Assembly (NCBI GenBank): GCA_017620335.1
Contig: JAFZQO010000006.1
Coordinates: forward strand, 1-64,000
DNA length: 64,000 bases
Direction of reading: 5' to 3'
Source of the DNA: Bacteroidales bacterium
GTDB taxonomy: Bacteria; Bacteroidota; Bacteroidia; Bacteroidales; UBA932
Shown: positions 17,488 to 25,003 of the stretch, in pieces
Position numbering within the stretch: position 1 is the stretch's first letter
Layout: each line of letters begins with the position of its first letter
The notes under the pieces: model-generated
Told to the model about the DNA's origin: nothing
What the model saw: only the letters and a program-made list of their open reading frames with translations
The model's database searches: none
Position numbers and translations under genes: made by a program

Positions 17488-19301
17488 TTCGTGTGTCTGT
17501 TCACGGTCTCGGCTATGTCCTCCACTGGCCTGTCCGCATATCTTGCGAACGTACCCTTGCACAAAGGACATGCCGTAACTATGGTTGCGGGGTCGCCCGA
17601 GACCAGATTGTTCAGGGCGTTCCTGGTAATGTCCTCCCGCTTGTCGAATCCGAGGGTGAGGCTACCAAGGCTGCCTCCGCAACAGATGCTCATCTCGCGG
17701 TTCTGGGCGGCCTCGACGAGCTCTCCGGCCTGCCGGAGCAGCTCGCGCGGCTGCTCGTAGACGCCGCAGCCGCGGCCGAGCTCGCACGGGTCGTGATAGA
17801 CCATGCTCCCTTCTCCTTTCTCAAGGACCAGTTTCCCGGCCTTGACGAGCTCGAGCATATACTCCGTATGGTGTACGACGCGTATGCCCTCGAGCTTGTA
17901 ATGCTCGCGGAAGACTTTGTAACAGATGGGGCAGGAGAGCACGAGCGTGGAGGCTCCGCTGGCCTGGATGATCTCCTTGTTCTTGCGGATGAGTTCCCTG
18001 GCCTGCTCGAAGCGGCCGGCCATCAGGACGGGCCGTCCGCAGCACAGGCCGCCGTCCTTGTCCATGAAGGCGTAATCGACTCCGGCCTTGCGGAATACCG
18101 ACTCCATAGCCTGGCTTATCGCCGGGGTGAGGGCCGTCATGCAGCCCGCGAAATAGAGGACGCGCCCGGGGGACGGCTCAGCCGAAACGGAAGCCTTCAT
18201 CGCGGAAATGTCGAATCCGGTATAGTCCTGGTCCAAGCCGTAATTGCGTATGGAACGCTGCGCAATGCGCATCTGCGGCCCGTCCACGCCGACCTGGCAG
18301 ACAGCCGTACATTTGCCGCAGAGCAGGCACTTGTCGCTGATCTCCTCGATGCGTTTCTCGTTGCCGCGGCGTATGTTGCGGTTGAGGTAAACCGTCGTGT
18401 CCTTGATGTTCGCCTTCTTGACGCTCATCGGGCAGGCGTCAATGCAGACGCCGCATCCAGGGCAGCTGTAAACCTGTGCCTTGGCGAAACCCTTGCGGGC
18501 ATGCTTGATCGTCAGCCCCGCGTTGCGGAAAGGGATCAGGAGCATTTCGGTCGGGATGTGCATGTACCTCGTGAAAGGTAGTACGCACATGAAGACGCAC
18601 AGGGCGATGGAGTAAGCCCACCACGTAGGCAGCATGTTCATATGGTCTCCCAGGAACGCCTTGAACAGCATGTTCATGGGTATGGTCAGGAACGAACCTC
18701 CGCTGATGTGCGCGGTAAAACTCTCTGCAAGGAGACGGAGCGGGAAGATGAGCCAAAGGGAATACAACCCGATGCGGTCCAGGAGCGATGGCCTCGTGGT
18801 CCTGCGCATGCCGAAAAGCCGGGAACGCACCCTCTTGATGATGGCGAGCACTATGCCGCTGAGCACCATGAGCAGGAAGAAGTCCATCAGGAAGAAGAAG
18901 ATGGCTCCGCGAAGCGTATACTCGTTCTCCGCCACGAAGTAGTTGAAGAAGATCGGGTAATAGAACAGCTTGACCCTGTGCGGCATGTACACGAAGCACT
19001 CGATATGCCCGAGGACGATGAGCATGAACCAGCCGAAAGCTATGCTGGAATGCATGTAGCCCAAAAGCTTGTTCCTCTTCCATAACTTCACGTGGATGAG
19101 ACAGTTGAGGAAAATGTCCTTGATGTTTTTCCAGATGGTCTTGGGCGTGATGAGCGAGACCAGGAAACGTTTCCTGTCAGCGTGGTCGAGTTGGAAAACC
19201 AGCCTTATCGCCCCTACGATGCAGTATCCCAGGACGAAGACCATTCCAATAAGGAAGGGGATAACGAATGGGTCGAAGCCCGATGCGAAGCGATCTATCA
19301 T
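17484..19301 (-). CDS. Membrane Fe-S oxidoreductase, HdrDE-like fusion
   Basis: 605 aa. Residues 10-270 form about six membrane helices with histidines (His94, His109, His207 region) that could bind heme b, as in NarI/HdrE-type subunits. Then come two 4Fe-4S motifs (CPGCGVCIDAC at 290-300 and CLLCGKCTAVC near 338-348). Two CCG domains follow, with CAGC, GLCCGRP, CPIC, DPCELGRGCG, ICCGGS and CPLCKG. CCG domains bind noncubane Fe-S clusters in heterodisulfide reductase. It probably passes electrons between the quinone pool and the soluble Hdr-like subunits encoded just upstream. It overlaps its neighbours by 4 nt on both sides. Confidence 0.88.
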   Translation of the reverse strand: MIDRFASGFDPFVIPFLIGMVFVLGYCIVGAIRLVFQLDHADRKRFLVSLITPKTIWKNIKDIFLNCLIHVKLWKRNKLLGYMHSSIAFGWFMLIVLGHIECFVYMPHRVKLFYYPIFFNYFVAENEYTLRGAIFFFLMDFFLLMVLSGIVLAIIKRVRSRLFGMRRTTRPSLLDRIGLYSLWLIFPLRLLAESFTAHISGGSFLTIPMNMLFKAFLGDHMNMLPTWWAYSIALCVFMCVLPFTRYMHIPTEMLLIPFRNAGLTIKHARKGFAKAQVYSCPGCGVCIDACPMSVKKANIKDTTVYLNRNIRRGNEKRIEEISDKCLLCGKCTAVCQVGVDGPQMRIAQRSIRNYGLDQDYTGFDISAMKASVSAEPSPGRVLYFAGCMTALTPAISQAMESVFRKAGVDYAFMDKDGGLCCGRPVLMAGRFEQARELIRKNKEIIQASGASTLVLSCPICYKVFREHYKLEGIRVVHHTEYMLELVKAGKLVLEKGEGSMVYHDPCELGRGCGVYEQPRELLRQAGELVEAAQNREMSICCGGSLGSLTLGFDKREDITRNALNNLVSGDPATIVTACPLCKGTFARYADRPVEDIAETVNRHTK

Positions 19302-19630
19302 CTCTCACCCTCCCCGTAAATCCGGCACAATGAGAGTATCAGGTGCCTGGTGTTTATGCCCCTGGGGCAGACCATAGTACATTTGCCGCAGAGCATGCAG
19401 CCCTTCAGCATCTTTTCCGCCTCCGATTCCTTGCCCCTCTGTATCCCGAGTATGACCTTCCGTACGCTCATCCCCGTCCAAGGACCAGCCGTGCAGGTTG
19501 CGGAGCAACTGCCGCAGGCCATGCATTTCTTCGCGTCCGGCTCTATTTCGCAGAGGCGGTCGTAAAGCGTGAAGTCGACCTTATCGAGGTTGATGGTCGA
19601 ACTGGGGGATATGCTGAATCCGAAATCCAT
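19298..19630 (-). CDS. HdrC-like 4Fe-4S protein (small)
   Basis: 110 aa with two ferredoxin-type motifs, CMACGSCSATC and CMLCGKCTMVC plus PRGI, as in HdrC/QmoC N-terminal domains. It is an electron carrier subunit without membrane helices. The ATG at 19630 overlaps the stop of the flavoprotein gene (TGATG); a GTG one codon upstream (19633) is also possible. Its end overlaps the membrane subunit by 4 nt, so subunits are probably made together. Confidence 0.88.
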   Translation of the reverse strand: MDFGFSISPSSTINLDKVDFTLYDRLCEIEPDAKKCMACGSCSATCTAGPWTGMSVRKVILGIQRGKESEAEKMLKGCMLCGKCTMVCPRGINTRHLILSLCRIYGEGER

Positions 19631-20649
19631 CACTTCAATGTAACAAGATAGTTATGTATGGCTAGCGCGGCGGCGCGGGCCTCGGCGACCGTCTCAGGGA
19701 CGGTCTTCGGCCCGGTAGCGGTGCCGGCGAGGAACACTCCCTTGGAATCGGTCTCTATGATATTCAGGATGTTGTCCTTGCTCTTCAGGAAACCGTCGGA
19801 GTCTGTCTTGACCTGTACCAGCGATGCGGTATCGACCGCCTGCTTGTTGCACACGATGCCGGACATCAGCACGAGCAGGTCAAGTGTGACCTTCGCGGGT
19901 TTGCCCGAAAGGGTGTCCTCGGTCTTGACGATCACCTTTCCTTCGATGTTCTCGCTCACCTCTGACACGCGGCCGCGGATGAAATGCACTCCGCTCTCCA
20001 TCTGTGCCTTGATGTAGAAGTCCTCGTATTTCTTGCCGAACAGGCGGAGGTCCATATAGAAGCAATACACCTCCGCATCCGGGAAGAATTCCTTGACTTC
20101 CATGGCCTGCTTTATGGCGGTGATGCAGCAGACCTTGGAGCACTGCGGGTTGCCGGCCTTTACATCGCGAGAACCGACGCAGTGCACGAAACCTACCTTC
20201 TTGATTTCCTTGCCATTGATTCTCTTGTCGTCACCGGTATTGAACCATCTTTCCAGGTCGCTGTTGGTCATTACCTGGTTGTAAATCCCGTAGCCGTACT
20301 CCTCTTTCCTCGAGGCTTCGAACAGGTTGAATCCGGTGGCGAGCAAGATGGCTTTGCAAATGACGTTCACACCGTTGGTGAACATTACGTTGTAGCCGTT
20401 CTTCAGACGGTTGATGAACGACACCTCGGTCTCGAGGAAGATGTTGGCTTCCTTGATCTTCTCTTCAAGGTCCCTGACAGCATCCTTCGCAGGACTCATG
20501 TCCGGGAACAATTTATGCCAATCGGCTACGTGTCCTCCCAGGTGGTCGGATTTCTCGACCAATATGGGCTTGTAGCCCAGAAGCAGCAACTGATGCGCCG
20601 CTTCCATTCCGGCGATGCCTCCGCCGATGATTACGATATTGTCTTTCAT
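19630..20649 (-). CDS. HdrA-like FAD oxidoreductase subunit
   Basis: 339 aa. The FAD-binding GGGIAGMEAA is at the N-terminus, followed by VEKSDHLGG. A cysteine set typical of HdrA lies mid-chain (FVHCVGSRDVKAG, then CSKVCC). It is much shorter than methanogen HdrA (~650 aa), because the extra ferredoxin domains are absent and are probably supplied by the separate HdrC-like proteins. It resembles the QmoA/QmoB-type flavoproteins. Proposed role: flavin hub moving electrons between Fe-S subunits. The electron donor and acceptor are unknown. Confidence 0.88.
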   Translation of the reverse strand: MKDNIVIIGGGIAGMEAAHQLLLLGYKPILVEKSDHLGGHVADWHKLFPDMSPAKDAVRDLEEKIKEANIFLETEVSFINRLKNGYNVMFTNGVNVICKAILLATGFNLFEASRKEEYGYGIYNQVMTNSDLERWFNTGDDKRINGKEIKKVGFVHCVGSRDVKAGNPQCSKVCCITAIKQAMEVKEFFPDAEVYCFYMDLRLFGKKYEDFYIKAQMESGVHFIRGRVSEVSENIEGKVIVKTEDTLSGKPAKVTLDLLVLMSGIVCNKQAVDTASLVQVKTDSDGFLKSKDNILNIIETDSKGVFLAGTATGPKTVPETVAEARAAALAIHNYLVTLK

Positions 20650-20653
20650 TCCG

Positions 20654-21724
20654 TCAACAGCATTTCAGGACCGTAGGCAGTCCGGGTTTCATAATCTCCT
20701 TGCCGTCAAGGCCCAGATACTTTTTCTTGGGATCGTACGGTATGCCGATCTTCTCGAGCAGGGGTTCTACGGCCACCTGATGTATCTGGAGGCCGAGGTC
20801 CCAGGGGTCGAAACCGAGCACGAGCCCGGCGACTTCTTCGTAGGTGAATACAGGAATGCCGTAACCGTTCTGTCCGTAGGTCTTGCCCTCCATCTCCGAT
20901 ATGACGTACTGCCAGCGGTCGAGGAAATAGGGACAGCCGGGGCAGTTGGTGATGATCATGTCCGGATGGTAGGGCTCCATCGACTCGAACTTCTTATGGG
21001 TGTTCGAGACGCTATAGCCGCGGTTGGCTTTGACCAGGTATTGCCTGAAGCCGAAACCGCAGCAATGCCTGCGCTCGGGATAGTCGATGACGTGACCGCC
21101 CCAGGACTCCACCATACCGCTAAGTACGCAGGGATATTCTGCACCTCCGAAACCCTTGTGCGGGAACATCTTGGAGTAATGGCATCCGATGTGCTCCACG
21201 ACGCGAAGGGGCTCTCCGGTCACGCCGTCCACCAGGTGGTATTTGGCCAGACTGCCTATCTCGTCCTTGAACTTGAAGATGAGGTCGCTGGCGTGGGCGA
21301 CATATTCGGGAATGTCGAACTCACGCCTGCAGGCCTTCCATAGATTCTCGCGTATTTTGGCCTCCAATTCGGGGAATTCGCGCCAGGTCTCGATGATCTC
21401 GGTGTAATTGCCGAACGACGTGATGCAGGAGGTTACGAGATTCTTGTAACCTGCTTCCTTCATCAGGGCGAACTGCCGTGCTACTATGGTCATTGCAGTC
21501 TCCTGTGGGATGGTGTCGCTGTGATACGCTATGCCTCCGCAGGTGGTATGATGCTCCGTCTCATAGACATCCTTTCCAAGAAGGTCCCGGCAGATTTTCA
21601 GGAAATACTTCTCCGATGCAGGGAAGAAACTCTGCCGGATACAACTGCGGACATAGAACCAGTGATCGTCCGGGATGTCTTTCTGGTAGTCTGACCAGAT
21701 CTTCTGCTTGCCTTGGTATATCAT
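20654..21724 (-). CDS. HdrB-like CCG-domain Fe-S protein
   Basis: 356 aa. It has CCG-type cysteines including HTTCGGIAYH, TSCITSFGNY, VEHIGCHYSKMFP, RRHCCGFGFRQY and TNCPGCPYF. These fit the two noncubane-cluster sites of HdrB-type subunits, where disulfide or related substrates are handled in known enzymes. The CCG spacing is not fully canonical, so substrate use cannot be assumed. The start at 21724 was chosen because it lies 4 nt after the HdrC-like stop; a start at 21793 would add 23 residues overlapping that gene. Confidence 0.85.
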   Translation of the reverse strand: MIYQGKQKIWSDYQKDIPDDHWFYVRSCIRQSFFPASEKYFLKICRDLLGKDVYETEHHTTCGGIAYHSDTIPQETAMTIVARQFALMKEAGYKNLVTSCITSFGNYTEIIETWREFPELEAKIRENLWKACRREFDIPEYVAHASDLIFKFKDEIGSLAKYHLVDGVTGEPLRVVEHIGCHYSKMFPHKGFGGAEYPCVLSGMVESWGGHVIDYPERRHCCGFGFRQYLVKANRGYSVSNTHKKFESMEPYHPDMIITNCPGCPYFLDRWQYVISEMEGKTYGQNGYGIPVFTYEEVAGLVLGFDPWDLGLQIHQVAVEPLLEKIGIPYDPKKKYLGLDGKEIMKPGLPTVLKCC

Positions 21725-21728
21725 TATG

Positions 21729-22430
21729 TTATTGTTCGTTGTTGAAATGCCCTGGTGAGATATGATTGAAGGTATAGGCGGTATACTCTTCAATGCTCAT
21801 CCCCATCTCTTCAGCCTTGGCCCTGGAATACTTCTCGACCAGTTCGAGACGCTCAGTGCCACCGGAGACGTCATAGATGGCCTTTAGTTCGTCGAGGTCT
21901 TCCTGGGGGATGTGTCTGAGGACGCCAGGACCCTTGCCCTGGTAATTGGCTCCTAACCTTCCATAGACGTCTTCCTTGTTATTCAGCACCCATTCGAAGA
22001 CTGGTCCCGCCTCGGGATGGTCCGAGTAGGCGAACGTGGCGGGATGAACGCAGTATCCGTAGTTGAGGACATTGCCGTTGAGTGCCTTGGTGAGGGGATA
22101 GACCTGTCTTCCTTTCTCCGACTCTGTGAAGTAGCCGAGTTTGATGGAGAGGTTGCGAAGGGCCATGATCACCAGGCCGGGGCCGTTCTTGCGAGGACAG
22201 CGAGTGACGCAGGACATGCATTCGCCACAGTACCAGATTGTCTCGCTCTTGAGCAGGGCTTCAATGGCAGCATCGTCCTTGCGCTGGACCGTGTCCACTA
22301 TCTTACGCGGGTCATATCTGTAGAACTCCGCCGCAGGGCAGATGGCCGTACAGGTTCCGCAATTGATGCAGGTCTTGAGGCCCTCCTTGAAGCGGTAGTC
22401 TTTGCAAAGTTCGTCGTAGAATTTGCCCAT
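21729..22430 (-). CDS. HdrC-like 4Fe-4S protein (large)
   Basis: 233 aa. Two ferredoxin motifs lie at CINCGTCTAIC (with PAAEF) and CGECMSCVTRC, the spacing seen in HdrC. The C-terminal half, from about residue 125, has no clear domain. It begins 3 nt after the HerA-like ATPase stop and is followed by the HdrB-like gene after 4 nt. Together with the three downstream genes it forms an apparent five-subunit, quinone-linked complex. Confidence 0.87.
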   Translation of the reverse strand: MGKFYDELCKDYRFKEGLKTCINCGTCTAICPAAEFYRYDPRKIVDTVQRKDDAAIEALLKSETIWYCGECMSCVTRCPRKNGPGLVIMALRNLSIKLGYFTESEKGRQVYPLTKALNGNVLNYGYCVHPATFAYSDHPEAGPVFEWVLNNKEDVYGRLGANYQGKGPGVLRHIPQEDLDELKAIYDVSGGTERLELVEKYSRAKAEEMGMSIEEYTAYTFNHISPGHFNNEQ

Positions 22431-22433
22431 GCC

Positions 22434-24092
22434 TTATTTGATGAGGTTTCCGAGGATTGAGCGGGTGAGTTTGCGCATCGCAGTGGTGGTGGCGGACTTG
22501 ACGGCCTTGCCGGCGACGTCCTTGGCGGAGGTCTTGGTCTTGGACTTCTTGCCCGTCACGCTGTTGGCGACTTCGTTGCCTATGCTGTTGGTGACACTTG
22601 TGATGGCGGCTCCGACAGCGGCTCCGAGTATGGCTTTTCCAACGGATTTCTTTGACTTGGATGCCTTCTTCTTTGCTATGGCCTCCTTCTCCTTCTCGGC
22701 AGCCTTTGCGGCCTTTTCTTCTTCCTTCGCGGCTTCGCGGGCCTTCTTTTCAGCCTCCTTGGCGGCTTCTGCCTCGGCGCGCTCCTTCTCAGCCTGCTTG
22801 GCCGCGACCTCGCTCTCGGCGAGCAGCAGTTCGAACGCGCTCTCGCGGTCGATCATGTGGTCGTAGCGGCCGTAGATGCGAGACTGCTTGATGATGGTCT
22901 CGCGCTGGCTCTCGGTGATGGCGCCGATCTGGCTGAGAGGGAAGAGTATCTTTGCGCGCTCGACCATGGTCGGGGCGCCCTTTTCGTCGAGGAACGAGAC
23001 GAGGGCCTCGCCGGTGCCGAGCTCCATTATGGCGTCCTCGGTCTTGAATTCGGGGTTGGCGCGGAAGGTTTCGGCGGCTGCCTTGACGACCTTCTGCTCC
23101 TTCGGGCTGTACGCGCGCAGGGCGTGCTGGACGCGGTTTCCGAGCTGTCCGGCGATGTTGTCAGGCACGTCGGTCGGGTTCTGGGTGACGAAATAGATGC
23201 CGACGCCCTTGCTTCGGATGAGGCGGATGACCTGCTCGATCTTGCTCACGAGGGCCTTGGGGGTGTCCTCGAAGAGGGTGTGGGCCTCGTCGAAAAAGAA
23301 CACAAGCTTGGGAAGCTCCATGTCGCCGACCTCGGGCAGCTGGGCGTACAGGTCGCTCATGAGCCAGAGGAGGAAGGTGGAGTAAAGCTTGGGATTGAGC
23401 ATCAGCTTGTCAGCCGCGAGTACGCTCATGATGCCCTTGCCCTGTTCGCACTGGATGAGGTCATAGATGTCGAACGAAGGCTCGCCGAAGAACTTGGCGG
23501 CGCCCTGGTTGTCGAGCTCGAGGAGGGCGCGCTGGATGGCGCCGACGCTCATCGCGGTGACGGTGCCGTAGTTGGCGGTGAACTCGGAAGCGTGCTCGGC
23601 GACATAACCCAGCATGGCGCGGAGGTCCTTGAGGTCAAGGAGAAGCAGGCCGCGGTCGTCGGCGACGCGGAACACTATGTTGAGCACCCCGGTCTGGGTC
23701 TCGTTGAGGCCCATGAGGCGGGCGAGGAGCTGCGGGCCCATGTTGGAGATGGTGGTGCGCATGGGGTGGCCCTGCTCGCCGAAGACGTCGTAGAAACGGA
23801 CGGGACAGCCGTGGAAGTCGGGATTCTCGATGCCGAACTCCACGCAGCGCTTCTGGATGAAGTTAGACATGGAGCCCGTCTGGCTGATGCCGCTCAGGTC
23901 ACCCTTCATGTCCGCCATGAAGCAGGGGACTCCGGCCTGGCAGAAGGACTCTGCGAGGACCTGGAGAGTGACGGTCTTACCGGTGCCGGTGGCTCCGGAA
24001 ATGAGTCCGTGGCGGTTCGCCATCTTGCCGATGATCGAGATGGGGCCCTTGGGGCCGTGGGCGACATAAAAGCCTTTTTCGTTGTCGTACAT
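22434..24092 (-). CDS. HerA-like ATPase (DUF853/YjgR family)
   Basis: 552 aa. The RecA-fold ATPase has Walker A GATGTGKT (33-40) and Walker B LVFFFDEAH (Asp269-Glu270), plus the DUF853 signature ADMKGDLSGISQ. From about residue 405 to 465 there is a long Ala/Glu/Lys coiled coil, then a basic tail that includes GKAILGAAVGAAITSV, which may contact membrane or nucleic acid. The family is linked to HerA DNA translocases but its role is not known. It lies 3 nt before the Hdr-like genes, so it may be their first operon gene. A -7 box lies upstream at 24125-24132. Confidence 0.9.
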   Translation of the reverse strand: MYDNEKGFYVAHGPKGPISIIGKMANRHGLISGATGTGKTVTLQVLAESFCQAGVPCFMADMKGDLSGISQTGSMSNFIQKRCVEFGIENPDFHGCPVRFYDVFGEQGHPMRTTISNMGPQLLARLMGLNETQTGVLNIVFRVADDRGLLLLDLKDLRAMLGYVAEHASEFTANYGTVTAMSVGAIQRALLELDNQGAAKFFGEPSFDIYDLIQCEQGKGIMSVLAADKLMLNPKLYSTFLLWLMSDLYAQLPEVGDMELPKLVFFFDEAHTLFEDTPKALVSKIEQVIRLIRSKGVGIYFVTQNPTDVPDNIAGQLGNRVQHALRAYSPKEQKVVKAAAETFRANPEFKTEDAIMELGTGEALVSFLDEKGAPTMVERAKILFPLSQIGAITESQRETIIKQSRIYGRYDHMIDRESAFELLLAESEVAAKQAEKERAEAEAAKEAEKKAREAAKEEEKAAKAAEKEKEAIAKKKASKSKKSVGKAILGAAVGAAITSVTNSIGNEVANSVTGKKSKTKTSAKDVAGKAVKSATTTAMRKLTRSILGNLIK

Positions 24093-24124
24093 AGTCGTAT
24101 GTTGTTTAATTGTTTCCTAATCTA

Positions 24125-24132
24125 CAAATATA
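24125..24132 (-). promoter_or_regulatory. -7 box upstream of the HerA/Hdr operon
   Basis: CAAATATA on the + strand reads TATATTTG on the - strand, 32 nt before the ATPase start. It is the only strong consensus box I see for the 11.4-kb run of - strand genes. A divergent box lies at 24190-24197. Confidence 0.6.
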
Positions 24133-24189
24133 GTCCAAAAAACTCAAAATCAGAAATCGGCGCTCCTTTTGTTTTTACCGCTTTTTCAA

Positions 24190-24197
24190 TAAATTTG
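24190..24197 (+). promoter_or_regulatory. -7 box at the start of the GNAT-like gene
   Basis: TAAATTTG ends 8 nt before the ATG at 24206. If used, transcription would begin only a few bases before the start codon, leaving an almost leaderless message. Confidence 0.5.
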
Positions 24198-24205
24198 TGA
24201 TTGAT

Positions 24206-25003
24206 ATGGACTTTGTCGGGGAGTTTAATCGCTTCATGGCCGAAAACGGCCTTGAGGGGCGGCTGGAGGCTGTCCCCGTGCCGGTGACGGCACGGACGCC
24301 GGACGCCGCGGCGGCGCAGGCCCGGGCCCTGGCGCCCCTGGCGGGCCGGGCGATTTTCATCGCCGAGGACCGCTGGCGCGCCGACGGCGACTCCGTGCGC
24401 GCCCGCCTGCTCGCGCATTCAGGGTGCTTCCGCCAGGTGTACGCGCGCAACTGCTCCGTCCGTCGCGTCGAGCACGCCGCTGCCGCGCGGTTCCTCTCGG
24501 AAACGCACAGCTATGGTGACGCCCTCAGCCGTTTCCGCTACGGACTCTTCGTTGAGCGTGTCACCGGCGAAAAGTCTGTCATTCCGAGCGAAGCGAAGGA
24601 ATCTGTCTACGCCTCTCTGCTCCCCGGCACCCTCGTCGCCGTGGCGACCTTCTCCAAGGCGCGTAACCGCACCGTAGATGGCGGCCGCATACGTACCCAC
24701 GAGTGGGTGCGGTACGCCTCCCTTCCGGGCATCCGGGTCGAGGGTGGCATGGGCAAGCTCCTCGACGCTTTCGTCTCGGAGCTTCATCCCGAGCATGTCA
24801 CGACCTTCGCCGACCTGGAATGGTCCGACGGCCGGGCCTATCGGGAGCTCGGCTTCGAGCTCGAAAGCCGGCGCGACCCCGTACTCTTCGCCGTCAATCC
24901 GGCGACCTGGGAGAGGGTAGACGCCAAATATGTCACCGACACCACCGGAATGCTTTATTATCAGAACTTCGGCAGTTTGAAATATAGAAAGGCTTACATA
25001 TGA
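24206..25003 (+). CDS. Uncharacterised GNAT-like protein
   Basis: 265 aa from this ATG; a GTG three codons upstream (24197) is also possible but overlaps the promoter box. The C-terminal half resembles a compact GNAT-like fold (RYGLFV, then LVAVATFS, HEWVRYASLP, GGMGKLLDAF, FADLEWSDGRAYRELGFE). This pattern recurs in a widespread uncharacterised family. I do not know the substrate. The N-terminal ~90 residues are Ala/Arg-rich. A 10-residue stretch, SVIPSEAKES (about 134-143), is encoded by a short palindromic repeat and looks like an in-frame insertion. The gene overlaps the ABC exporter by 4 nt (ATGA). Confidence 0.7.
   Translation: MDFVGEFNRFMAENGLEGRLEAVPVPVTARTPDAAAAQARALAPLAGRAIFIAEDRWRADGDSVRARLLAHSGCFRQVYARNCSVRRVEHAAAARFLSETHSYGDALSRFRYGLFVERVTGEKSVIPSEAKESVYASLLPGTLVAVATFSKARNRTVDGGRIRTHEWVRYASLPGIRVEGGMGKLLDAFVSELHPEHVTTFADLEWSDGRAYRELGFELESRRDPVLFAVNPATWERVDAKYVTDTTGMLYYQNFGSLKYRKAYI
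24580..24603. repeat. Palindromic repeat inside a coding sequence
   Basis: ATTCCGAGCGAAGCGAAGG, with arms ATTCC and GGAAT, lies within the GNAT-like gene. Similar ATTCCGAGCG...GGAAT units are common between genes in Bacteroidetes genomes, from general knowledge. The middle holds the complement of the CGCTTCGCTC kernel found elsewhere in this window. Confidence 0.65.
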
